Source of the DNA: Litoribacillus peritrichatus
GTDB taxonomy: Bacteria > Pseudomonadota > Gammaproteobacteria > Pseudomonadales > Litoribrevibacteraceae
Assembly: GCF_039537985.1 (NCBI RefSeq)
Contig: NZ_BAABBN010000004.1
Span: forward strand, 1,054,001 to 1,118,000
Reading direction: 5' to 3'
Length of the DNA: 64,000 bases
The notes under the pieces were generated by a model. That model worked only from the letters and a program-made list of their open reading frames with translations. It did not search any database and was not told the DNA's origin. A program made the position numbers and the translations under genes. This document shows positions 8,228 through 16,393 of the stretch, in pieces. Each line of letters starts with the position of its first letter. Position 1 is the stretch's first letter.

Positions 8228-8897
8228 GGTGCTATTTTCAGGTAAAGAATTAGAATTAGTTAATGATTTTAAAGATCTAAAAGATAAACGGTCGGTTTCT
8301 TGGGGTGATGATAAGTTTAGTATTCTTCGGAAACAAATAAAAGATCACTATTTAGTAGAGCAAAACTACACATGTTGCTTTTGTAGGCAGAGAATTGTTG
8401 TTAAGAGTAATAGAGCTTGGGATGCAGAGCATATTATTTCAAAGTCAACGCATCCTGATTTTATGTTTGAACCTAGGAACTTATGTATTAGTTGTCCAGA
8501 CTGTAATAATGAAAAAAGTGATAAGCAAGTTTTAGACAGAGACAATAGAGTAAGGTTTCCAGAAAATTCTAGAGCTTATAAAATAGTTCATCCTCATTTT
8601 GATAAATATGAAGAGCACTTGAATGTTATTGTCGAAGGTAAATTGTACAAATGGAAAACTCCTAAAGGAAGAAATACAATTCGTATTTATGGATTAGATA
8701 GGTTTTTGGAAGATACTGGGCGAAACAACCCTAATCGGGCAAATGAAAAATCGCGTAATATAATGGCTTCTGCGCTTTCAAATTCTCAAGATTACGAGAA
8801 GCTTGAGATGGAACTTTTGCAGCATTTGGTACTTAAAAACGCTGATAGAATAGGGGCTGAAGAGACGATAAATATGCTAAAGAAGCTGGAAGAATAA
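8220..8897 (+). CDS. ptuB: HNH nuclease partner of the Septu-like system (PtuB)
   Basis: A 225-residue HNH (beta-beta-alpha metal) endonuclease. The zinc-binding CxxC pairs are CCFC (52-55) and CPDC (92-95). The catalytic histidine lies in DAEHIIS (about 71) and the conserved asparagine in PRNLC (87). The start is GTG at 8220: GGAGG ends 9 bases upstream, and the gene overlaps the end of ptuA by 8 bp, implying translational coupling. The ATPase-then-HNH order is the Septu architecture; PtuB is expected to be the DNA-cutting effector controlled by PtuA nucleotide state. The same pair also accompanies some retrons, but no RT is present here. Confidence 0.82.
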   Translation: MNEVLFSGKELELVNDFKDLKDKRSVSWGDDKFSILRKQIKDHYLVEQNYTCCFCRQRIVVKSNRAWDAEHIISKSTHPDFMFEPRNLCISCPDCNNEKSDKQVLDRDNRVRFPENSRAYKIVHPHFDKYEEHLNVIVEGKLYKWKTPKGRNTIRIYGLDRFLEDTGRNNPNRANEKSRNIMASALSNSQDYEKLEMELLQHLVLKNADRIGAEETINMLKKLEE

Positions 8898-9458
8898 CCT
8901 GAGTTAATGGTTTGATGTTTAACTTGTCTCAATACAGGTGCTTAAATATCTCTTCTAGACGTGGTAACCAAGGCCCACTCATCAGAGCCTAAATGTATTA
9001 ATTTTCATATATTGGCTTTAACACGAATTTATTAAAGCAGCATAAAACCTTGAACCCTTCAAGCCCAAACTCATCACTGAGGTCTTTGAATTATTGAGAG
9101 ACGTAAAGTCGAGCACACCCGTCCATTTTGGACTTGAACCCCAGACGGTTGGCAACATTGTCTTCTGCGAAGACAAAAAGCTTCAGACCGTTTTCATGGC
9201 TCTAAAATGGTCTTTTTCAGTTAGTCTTAAGCCTACCTTTCCAAATGACCTTTATTCTTTGGTTAAGAACAACGTGGAAAGACTCCTTCGCTTCATTCCT
9301 CGACCATACTGGCAGAGTTAGAGATTCCTCGTTTTAACCTACTTGCCTGATGTAATGCCGTGTAATGGCGCTTTCGCTTCCCCATTTTATACTGATTCAA
9401 AAGAAAAATAGGATGTTTACGATTTCTATTTATAAGCATTACAGGGAAGGGGATTTTT
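8898..9458. other. 561-bp gap after the Septu-like pair, possibly eroded coding DNA
   Basis: No intact gene is convincing. On the minus strand, roughly 9205 down to 9000, a frame reads like ordinary protein (GLKLFVFAEDNVANRLGF, then DLSDEFGLEGFKVL) but is interrupted by a TAA at 9091-9093 and has no proper start. This looks like a decayed gene of unknown family. A short stem GTCTTC-TGC-GAAGAC sits at 9160-9174. A 75-codon plus-strand frame over the same bases has no ribosome-binding site and was not accepted. Confidence 0.35.
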
Positions 9459-10841
9459 ATGAGCAAGTTGTACAGGTCAGCTAAAACGCAACCGTATCCA
9501 AGCAGCTATCGATATGGTTGGTTACCTGATCCCGGAAGTGAAAGCTGGGCAAAGTTTCATGCTGAAGTAAACGAAGCTGTCGAGGCAATCGCGTCAATCC
9601 GAGGTGATGAAGATTGGATCGACCCTACCATAATAGAGCTTCTGGAATACCTCAGAGATGAGCCAACCGCATCCTATTTGATGGCGACGGCCTGTCGCCA
9701 GAATCTAACAATGTTGAAAACAGAGGATTTAGATACAGACGGTGTACCAATTCCCTGGATCCCCAATGCAACGTATTTTTCCCTCGTATGCAACTATCTT
9801 CTGACCTGGTGGCCTCACTTTATTGATGATGATCTTGTTGGTTTGCCTTTTTCAGGGTTTACCGTGGGGATTGATCCGACTTTACCCGGGTCTCAGCTTT
9901 TGGGCTTACCAGAGTTTAATGAAAAGATGGGGGCCGTGTTAAACAAATGGCATGAATTTCTTGGTACAGAAGCCTCCGCACAAGGATTTGCCGTTGAGGG
10001 AGAACAATGGTTATCAAGAAAAGCTAAAAAGTCATATGAATTCGACTTGTGGGAAAAGGACAGCCCAACCCTTCCTTACTGGTCCTCATGGAACTCGTTT
10101 TTTACCCGTCAATTTAAAAATCCGGCCAGTGCTCGTCCCATCGCCGCGCCAGATAGCAATCAGATTGTGAATTGTCCTAATGACGGTTCTTTGTTCCGTT
10201 GGGATTGGCAAGTCCAAGCAGATGATACCTTTTGGTTTAAGGATATGAAATATTCATTGCGTGATATTCTCAGCTCTCCTTTGCCTGAGCAACAGAGAGT
10301 GATTGATGAATTTGATTTGGTTTCACTGTTTGAAGGAGGTTACGTTTTTCAGACGTACCTTAATCCTTATAACTTCCATCGCTGGTGGGTGCCTGCAAAC
10401 GGTAAGGTTTTGTTTGATCCTATTTCTATTCCGGGGGCCTATTTTAACAAGCTTATTCTGCCTGATTTCGGTGGTGCCACAACGGCATCTTTACCATACC
10501 TTACTGAAGTGAATGCCCGTGGTTTGATGGTTATCGAGACACCCGATTACGGTTTAGTTTGTTGCATCCCCTTGGGAATGAGTGAGGTGTCAACGATTTC
10601 ATTTGATGATCAGATGAAGGCGGGGGTTGAAGTCTCTAAAGGCCAGGAAATGGGTATGTTTAATTACGGTGGTTCCTCCTTTGTTATTATTTTCCAAAAC
10701 CTACCCGATAAGCAGTTAGTGTTTATGGACGATCAAGGTAATCACTATCCGCAGAGACCCGAAGGAGCAACGAACAGCTCAGGAGCAGGCGCAAATGTCA
10801 CCAACATTGGGTCGCAAATTGGTGTTTGGTATTCGCGTTGA
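9459..10841 (+). CDS. Phosphatidylserine-decarboxylase-family protein (pyruvoyl-type decarboxylase)
   Basis: A 460-residue protein with the two-part layout of the large PSD-related family: an N-terminal domain (about 1-190, containing ESWAKFHAEVNEAV and YLLTWWPHFIDDDLV) and a C-terminal PSD catalytic domain. The catalytic part has YFNKLILPDFGG and the self-cleavage motif GGSS (about 404-407), whose first serine would become the pyruvoyl group. Classical Psd enzymes carry LGST there. This branch includes amino-acid decarboxylases such as the fungal tryptophan decarboxylase PsiD, so the substrate may be a free amino acid. No membrane segment is seen. GGAAGGGG precedes the ATG. It is a single gene after the Septu region. 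Confidence 0.78.
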   Translation: MSKLYRSAKTQPYPSSYRYGWLPDPGSESWAKFHAEVNEAVEAIASIRGDEDWIDPTIIELLEYLRDEPTASYLMATACRQNLTMLKTEDLDTDGVPIPWIPNATYFSLVCNYLLTWWPHFIDDDLVGLPFSGFTVGIDPTLPGSQLLGLPEFNEKMGAVLNKWHEFLGTEASAQGFAVEGEQWLSRKAKKSYEFDLWEKDSPTLPYWSSWNSFFTRQFKNPASARPIAAPDSNQIVNCPNDGSLFRWDWQVQADDTFWFKDMKYSLRDILSSPLPEQQRVIDEFDLVSLFEGGYVFQTYLNPYNFHRWWVPANGKVLFDPISIPGAYFNKLILPDFGGATTASLPYLTEVNARGLMVIETPDYGLVCCIPLGMSEVSTISFDDQMKAGVEVSKGQEMGMFNYGGSSFVIIFQNLPDKQLVFMDDQGNHYPQRPEGATNSSGAGANVTNIGSQIGVWYSR

Positions 10842-10885
10842 GCGAATGCGTGTTGTACTTATTATCTGAATTCATGATGAATTAG

Positions 10886-10930
10886 TCAGGCTCACGAGTT
10901 TTTAATTTCTTAAAGTACTGGTGAGCCTGA
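10886..10930. terminator. Hairpin between convergent genes
   Basis: A 10-bp inverted repeat TCAGGCTCAC (10886-10895) and GTGAGCCTGA (10921-10930) encloses a 25-base AT-rich loop, midway between the decarboxylase-like gene and the convergent small membrane protein gene. No long T-run follows the stem, so its role as a terminator is only likely. Confidence 0.4.
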
Positions 10931-11010
10931 AACTTTGAACTTGATAAACCGTAGCTAAAACTTTTGGGAAGAGAAACAGGCAGTTATTATTTGAATTCAG
11001 GCCTCACATA

Positions 11011-11280
11011 TTATTCCTGATCAAACATGCCTCTTCGATCCACCTCTTCAATCATTTCTTTACCGGACTCCACTTCCGTTTTCTCAGGCGCTTCAGGTAA
11101 ATCACTTGTAAGGGTGTTTCTTGGGCCGTAAGTATTCAAAGAATAAAACACAACAATAAGAAAAATGGTCGGTACTACAATCTTGAACCAAACCTTGGGT
11201 ACTTTAAAAATAAACATTAAAAGTACGATTGAGACAAGTGGGATCAGTCCAAACAGAAAGTTTGCTAATGAGAAATTCAC
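11011..11280 (-). CDS. Small two-helix membrane protein
   Basis: An 89-residue protein with two hydrophobic helices (about residues 5-26 and 32-50) and a charged, acidic C-terminal tail of about 35 residues (PEAPEKTEVESGKEM). The start is GTG; its first base is the last base of the upstream gene's TAG stop (TAGTG), so the two are translationally coupled. No family is recognised. Its coupling to an SPFH lipoprotein suggests a membrane partner or scaffold role, like other small proteins paired with SPFH proteins, but this is inference from position. Confidence 0.65.
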   Translation of the reverse strand: MNFSLANFLFGLIPLVSIVLLMFIFKVPKVWFKIVVPTIFLIVVFYSLNTYGPRNTLTSDLPEAPEKTEVESGKEMIEEVDRRGMFDQE

Positions 11281-12185
11281 TATTTCAATTCCTTACCAAG
11301 CAATTTGGCCAGTGTCGCATCCCCAGTAATGTCTGAGAACCCGGAAGAATCCGCAGGGATAATGATGGTGTTTCCATTCTTTGCCAGTTCCGTATAAATG
11401 GCTAAGGCCGTTTCCAGCTTTTTATACGCCAGTACTTCTGGGGTAATGGATTTGGCAGCAATGCGGTTTTGCTCGGCTATAGCTTCGGCTTTTTCGCGTT
11501 CAACCAGGCGATCTTTTTTAGCCACTTCAAGTGCCAGCTCTGCTTCAGTTAATTTGACCTGTGCGTCAGCCTCTGCTTGCTGAATATCAATTTCTCGCTT
11601 CTTGGCTGCTTCTTGAGCCTGAACGATGACTTTAGGTGGCTGAACGTCTGCTAATTCAAATCGGCTAATGACTAAAGGCGTTTTTGTACTAATTAATTTA
11701 TCCGAAATGGCCGCATGAATGTTCTGGCTGATGCTTTCACGATTTTCCAATACATCTTGAATGGTGTATTTGGTGATTTCACTTCGCACAATTCCTCGAA
11801 CTGCTTGCTGACCATAAGTCGAATAAATCTTATGAGCAGGAATGATTTCGTTCTCGGCGGGAATGCGGTCAAATAAGGAGTTAATGGTTGTATTGTCGTT
11901 TGGAATTGAGAAAGTCCCTCGGATATCCACCGCCAGGTTCAACTTGTCTTTCGGCATGAACACGGTGAGCTTTTCTACCAAAGGCTTATCGCTTACTTCT
12001 AAAATAATTAAGCGATCACAATACGCCCAGCAGGGTTCGAGACGAAATTTACTGGGTGTCAGCGTATCAGGCGCATAACCGTTTTTAGTTAACACTTTAC
12101 CAACATGAGCTGGCGGAATTTCTACATGTTCACCGCAGGCAGCTAAGATCAACGACGCTAAAATTACAGTGATGGCTTTTTTCAT
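11280..12185 (-). CDS. SPFH/Band-7 (prohibitin-like) lipoprotein
   Basis: A 301-residue protein with an N-terminal lipoprotein signal (LILAACG; lipidated cysteine about residue 17) instead of the usual transmembrane anchor. The SPFH domain (about 25-185) includes VEIPPAHVGKVL, followed by FELADVQPPKVI. A long Ala/Glu-rich coiled coil comes next (about 190-260, with EAAKKREIDIQQAEADAQ). SPFH proteins form membrane-attached rings or microdomains. The protein is therefore expected to be periplasm-facing, on the inner or outer membrane. It is the first gene of a two-gene unit. Its precise function is unknown. Confidence 0.78.
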   Translation of the reverse strand: MKKAITVILASLILAACGEHVEIPPAHVGKVLTKNGYAPDTLTPSKFRLEPCWAYCDRLIILEVSDKPLVEKLTVFMPKDKLNLAVDIRGTFSIPNDNTTINSLFDRIPAENEIIPAHKIYSTYGQQAVRGIVRSEITKYTIQDVLENRESISQNIHAAISDKLISTKTPLVISRFELADVQPPKVIVQAQEAAKKREIDIQQAEADAQVKLTEAELALEVAKKDRLVEREKAEAIAEQNRIAAKSITPEVLAYKKLETALAIYTELAKNGNTIIIPADSSGFSDITGDATLAKLLGKELK

Positions 12186-12470
12186 TTCGAGTCTCTTTTT
12201 AAGTTACTAATGTTTTGTGGTTTCTTAAACCCTGGGTTCAGGTAAGTACTACATGTTTTGTTGATGATGGCTGAGTGCGTGCTACCTATTCATGATCATC
12301 TTGAGACATTAAAATCAAGACAGTGCTATGCGTTTAAACTCTTTATAGCAGGGTAAAGATAGCAGACTCCGGTTTGTTTATCCTAGGTTGTTTAAAGCAA
12401 CTGTATTGGTTAAAACCTAACTGAACAGAGCTTGATCAACATTCGAACATGTTCAGTTTGACTGTAGAAT
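12186..12470. other. Gap between osmC-like and SPFH genes
   Basis: 285 bp carrying the upstream region of the SPFH lipoprotein gene and the downstream region of the OsmC gene. I see a 10-bp palindrome GAACATGTTC at 12445-12454 and no convincing ORF, RNA gene or strong terminator. Confidence 0.3.
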
Positions 12471-12938
12471 TTAAGTCAGAATCTCAGTGATCACTTGGGT
12501 TTTTACCGAATTTGCAATAAAACACTGCTCATGAGACTGGTGATGCATGTCTTCAAGCTGTTTATGTGAAGGTTGTTTATCGCCTGCAAACGTAATTTCA
12601 GGGCGTAAGGTGACTCTAGTCATACTCATTTTTCCGTCATTGTCTTTTGCCATAATGCCAACGGCATTATCAGTGTATTGGTCGATAACAAACTTTTTCT
12701 TAGCGGCGATAGCCAGAAAAAACAGCATGTGACAACTTGATAAAGAGGCTACAAACGCTTCTTCTGGATCAACGTTTGCCTCAATGGAATAAGGCAAAGG
12801 CACTACATGAGGAGACGAAGAGGCTGGAACAGTTACACCTCCATCGAAAACCCATTCATGGCCTCTGCTGTATTCATTATTGATGTATTTTTCATCAATG
12901 CCTCGTCTCCAGGCAACCTTGGCATAATATTCAGACAT
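12471..12938 (-). CDS. OsmC-family peroxiredoxin-like protein
   Basis: A 155-residue OsmC/Ohr-fold protein. These reduce organic hydroperoxides using two reactive cysteines. The first lies in SLSSCHMLFFL (about residue 69) and the second in HEQCFIANSV (about 138), the family spacing. The N-terminal VAWRRGIDEKY and the EEAFVASLSS loop fit the OsmC (YhfA-like) branch better than Ohr, but the exact subfamily is uncertain. It stands alone; nothing in the flanks identifies a regulator such as OhrR. Confidence 0.82.
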   Translation of the reverse strand: MSEYYAKVAWRRGIDEKYINNEYSRGHEWVFDGGVTVPASSSPHVVPLPYSIEANVDPEEAFVASLSSCHMLFFLAIAAKKKFVIDQYTDNAVGIMAKDNDGKMSMTRVTLRPEITFAGDKQPSHKQLEDMHHQSHEQCFIANSVKTQVITEILT

Positions 12939-13278
12939 TGTGTTTCCTCGTTACATAATAACTGCTTAGCTTCCAGCCAAGCGGAATGTGGCAGTTACGG
13001 AGTCAGCTCGTAAGCTTGATATCGGTGTTGTTCAATAAAATTGTTTTGCGGAGGAGGACTGAATGAGCTGTATTTTTGGCCTTTCAATTCCGAAGGCGGT
13101 ATAAGACGCATTAATAGGGACATTCAAAAATCAACTCCGTCTGACTTTTTGTATTAATGTGATTTTAACGAATTTCTTTTGTGAGGGAAAAGCCTCAGGT
13201 CTCAGAAAAGTCATCTGGGGTGCTTAAATATGCTTGACGATGTTACTTCAGGTGAGCGACGTGATCTAAGCAAAATCC
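12939..13278. other. Gap between sbcC and the OsmC gene, with a possible leader peptide
   Basis: No ordinary gene is present. On the plus strand a strong ribosome-binding site (GAGGAGG, 13051-13057) precedes an ATG at 13063 that opens a frame of only 13 codons (MSCIFGLSIPKAV, stop 13102-13104). It could be a small peptide, a leader, or the eroded start of a lost gene. The rest shows nothing recognisable. Confidence 0.25.
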
Positions 13279-13313
13279 AGCATCAAACTGAGGTCTGTCC
13301 TCAGTTTGATGCT
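13279..13313. terminator. Strong hairpin terminator after sbcC
   Basis: A perfect 15-bp stem, AGCATCAAACTGAGG with CCTCAGTTTGATGCT, with a 5-base loop. GGATTTT follows on the minus strand (serving sbcC) and ATGTTTTT on the plus strand, so it can act in both directions. Confidence 0.85.
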
Positions 13314-13327
13314 ATGTTTTTAAACGA

Positions 13328-16300
13328 TTAAACCGCAACCGTTACCGTACTGCCGCTTGCGCTGCTTTTCACATCCACTCTAAGTGCCATTTGCTCCCGC
13401 AGTTCGCTTACGTGGGAGATAATACCGATCATACGGCCACTGGCTTGCAGGTCGATTAACGTTTTTACTGCGAGGTCCAAGGATTCCTGGTCGAGACTGC
13501 CAAAGCCTTCGTCGATGAACAGGGTGTCCAGTTTAATGCCACCAGCATAAGCCTGAACCACGTCGGATAAACCCAGAGCGAGGGACAGGGCTGCCATGAA
13601 GGATTCGCCGCCGGACAGTGTCGCCACCGAGCGTGTTTTGCCCGTGTAAGCATCTTCCACTTCAAGTTCAAGTCCAGAGGCTTTGTTGCCTTTGGCGCGT
13701 TCTTCTTTGCGTATCAGCAGATAACGGCCTTTACTCATAGCTTGTAGCCGTTGGGAGGCTTCGATCAATACATCATCGAGCAATACGCTTAATACAAATC
13801 GTTGAAGGCTGATTTTATTGCCGGTTTGGCCGTTGGCAACGTCGCTTAACGTCCCATAGATTTTATATTCATCTTCCAGGGCTTTGTTGGCTTTGTGGGC
13901 TTCGTCGATCTTGGTTTGAACGTCTTGCAATTGCCGCACGCGGTTATCAATACGCTTCCAGTCTTCAAGTGCTTTGTTTGCTTGTTGATCAGCTTCCGTG
14001 CGGGCGGTTTGCAGTTTTCCGATGTCTGGCTTGGTTTGGCTTTCCAGTTGCGATTGCTGTTGCTGTAAGTTGGCTTTGCACCCAGCCATTTTCTGAGCGT
14101 GCTCATTGATTTGAGCTTGCAGGGATGTTTGTTCTTGCTCGGAGCGGGCTGCGTTTTGGTATGCTTTTTCGTCTATAAACGGGCTGGAGGACAGCGCTTG
14201 TTGCCAGTCGGACTCGGCTTTTGCTGTCTCTGCGGTCAATCCTGCTTTTTGGGTGTTTTGCTGGGCGAGGGTGGCCTGAGTTTGCGTCAGTTGTTGAGTC
14301 GCTGCGTTGAGCGTAGTTTGTGCCGACTGGAAATTGCTGTGGAGTTGCTCGATTTGTATTTCAAGCTGTTTTAGGGATGTTTCCAGAACACCCGCTTCCC
14401 TGAATTGTTCGGGTAGTTGCACCAGAAGGTGTTCGACCGTTTGAGAGGCAATGGTTAACGCCTGCTGGTCGTTGTGCAATCGAGCGCGCGCGGTTTCCAG
14501 GCTTTGTTCTTGAGCTGCATGCTTTTGCGTGAGATCAGCGATGGTTATCTCGCAGGTTTGAGCTTCACTTTGTTGGCTCATTAAGGTTTTCACCTGTTGA
14601 TCCAGCGTTTTGTATTCCTGTCTGAGCTGATCGGTGGCTTTGAACTGATGATCACCCAATTCATGGGTTAATTCTGTTACCGCCTGATGGTTATTTTGTT
14701 GATGGGTTTGTGTTTCAACCAGGGCACTTTGTGCCTGATTTTGTGCTTTTAACGCGGCATCCAGCGTGATTTTAGCCTGATCAATCTGTTCTTTGGTGAC
14801 GGGTTGGCTTAGGTTATTTGCTTGCAAATGTGCCGGTGACGGGTGTTCTAAACTGCCGCAGACCGGGCAGGGCGCGCCTTGCTGAAGCTCGGCGGCTAAC
14901 ATGGCGGCCTGATTGCTGTGCCAGTTGAACTCAAGGGTTTTAACCTGAGTCTCTAGCGTTTGTACCTGTTCAATGGCTTGATTCAGGTTATTGGTGCGAG
15001 TGGACACTTCCTGCTCTAAGCGGCTTCGTTCTTTGAGCAAGGTATCTATTTTGGCCCTTTGACTGCCCAGTCGTTTTAAATTTTCCAGATCAATTTGGTG
15101 TTGCGGTAATGTCTGGATTGCTTGCCTTAACTGAGTCAGTTTGGTCTGGTTGGCTTCAAGTGCCTTACGAAGGCTGAGCAGTGTCTGACTGGCTGTTTCA
15201 AGCCGTTTGGCTGAGGCTGATTCGATCTGTTTTTTGTTTTTAAGATCGTTTTCCGCCTGTACATGCTGTGCAACTAAAGGCAATTTTGCTTTTAGCTCAT
15301 TGGCTTGTTGTTTAAGAGCATCCGAAGTTTGAAATGCTTTCTCCGCTTGCTTGAACGTCTCAGTGGCCTCGCTGAGCAGTTGAGTTTGAGCCTGAATGTT
15401 TTGTTGGGTGCGTTCAATCTCTGCTAATAACTGGGTTTCGGCCGATTTAGCCTTAGCGAGAGAAGTCTGAATGTAAGCGATTTTTTGAGCGGACTGCGCG
15501 TGTTCTAAGGTTGTTTGTTGTTCGGCTATTTGTTTGGATTGAGACTCTAAGGCGTTTAAATCTGCTTTTGTTTTCTCCAAAGCTTCAAACGCTTTATGAG
15601 TGATCGAGGCTGTTTCCAGCGCTTTATCGGCCAGGCTTAATGCGGTCGCAGTTTCTGCTTTCTGAGTCTGAGCCTGCTCTAATTGAGGCGCCAGTTCGGT
15701 AAGAAGTGCTTGCAATTGTTCTTCTGCATCAAGGTCTGCGCCACGCAGAATTCCGACGGTTTGATTTCGTAATGTTTCAACTTCTCTGCGAATGCCTGAA
15801 GCGCGTTCTTTTAAGGCATCTTCCAGTCGCTTATAAATTTGGGTCTGAAACAGTTTACTGAATATGGCTTCTCTTTCTTTGGATTCAGCCATTAAAAATT
15901 CACGGAACTTACCTTGCGGTAAAACCATTACCTGTCTGAACTGTTCGACGTTTAACCCCGTGAGGTTTTCGATGGTTTTGGTGACTTCTGACGCACTTTT
16001 GGGCACAAGGAGCGATTCTTCACCGAAGGCGTCGGTTTCCCATAATTGAGCTTCGGTTTGGTGAGTCGTCGTACCTTCGCCTCGGGCTTTCGGCTTTTCT
16101 TGTGTGGGAGAGCGACGCACTCGGTATTGATGAGTGCCGAGGGAGAAGCTCAGGCTGACTTCAGTTAATAATGAAGCGTCCGAATGGTCGCACCGCATCT
16201 GAGTTGCTTCGCGTTCTTTGCCTGTGGTTTGGCCGTAAAGGGCAAAACAAATGGCATCCAGAATGGAACTTTTACCCGCGCCGGTCGGCCCGTTAATCAA

Positions 16301-16393
16301 GAACAATGGATTAGCGCCTAACCGATCAAATTCGATGGTTTGGGTATCCGCAAATGGACCGAAGGCCTGAATGGTCAGTGTGTTCGGTCTCAT
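13328..16393 (-). CDS. sbcC: Exonuclease subunit SbcC
   Basis: A 1021-residue SMC-like ATPase of the SbcCD (Rad50-Mre11) complex, which cleaves DNA hairpins and processes blocked DNA ends. Walker A is GPTGAGKSS (35-43). Two long coiled-coil arms rich in Gln, Ala and Glu flank the zinc-hook APCPVCGS (cysteines about 509 and 512). The C-terminal lobe has the signature LSGGESFMAALSLALGLS and Walker B DTLFIDEGFGSLD. Length is close to E. coli SbcC (1048). Its ATG overlaps the sbcD stop by four bases (ATGA), so translation is coupled. Confidence 0.96.
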   Translation of the reverse strand: MRPNTLTIQAFGPFADTQTIEFDRLGANPLFLINGPTGAGKSSILDAICFALYGQTTGKEREATQMRCDHSDASLLTEVSLSFSLGTHQYRVRRSPTQEKPKARGEGTTTHQTEAQLWETDAFGEESLLVPKSASEVTKTIENLTGLNVEQFRQVMVLPQGKFREFLMAESKEREAIFSKLFQTQIYKRLEDALKERASGIRREVETLRNQTVGILRGADLDAEEQLQALLTELAPQLEQAQTQKAETATALSLADKALETASITHKAFEALEKTKADLNALESQSKQIAEQQTTLEHAQSAQKIAYIQTSLAKAKSAETQLLAEIERTQQNIQAQTQLLSEATETFKQAEKAFQTSDALKQQANELKAKLPLVAQHVQAENDLKNKKQIESASAKRLETASQTLLSLRKALEANQTKLTQLRQAIQTLPQHQIDLENLKRLGSQRAKIDTLLKERSRLEQEVSTRTNNLNQAIEQVQTLETQVKTLEFNWHSNQAAMLAAELQQGAPCPVCGSLEHPSPAHLQANNLSQPVTKEQIDQAKITLDAALKAQNQAQSALVETQTHQQNNHQAVTELTHELGDHQFKATDQLRQEYKTLDQQVKTLMSQQSEAQTCEITIADLTQKHAAQEQSLETARARLHNDQQALTIASQTVEHLLVQLPEQFREAGVLETSLKQLEIQIEQLHSNFQSAQTTLNAATQQLTQTQATLAQQNTQKAGLTAETAKAESDWQQALSSSPFIDEKAYQNAARSEQEQTSLQAQINEHAQKMAGCKANLQQQQSQLESQTKPDIGKLQTARTEADQQANKALEDWKRIDNRVRQLQDVQTKIDEAHKANKALEDEYKIYGTLSDVANGQTGNKISLQRFVLSVLLDDVLIEASQRLQAMSKGRYLLIRKEERAKGNKASGLELEVEDAYTGKTRSVATLSGGESFMAALSLALGLSDVVQAYAGGIKLDTLFIDEGFGSLDQESLDLAVKTLIDLQASGRMIGIISHVSELREQMALRVDVKSSASGSTVTVAV

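Noticed and set aside
6382..8897. Retron (reverse transcriptase plus msr-msd RNA) linked to PtuAB
   Set aside because: No RT frame on either strand near the pair and no obvious paired a1/a2 repeats; Septu alone fits.
9094..9321. 75-codon plus-strand frame in the gap after the Septu-like pair
   Set aside because: No ribosome-binding site or start context, unlikely composition, and the opposite strand reads more like decayed protein.
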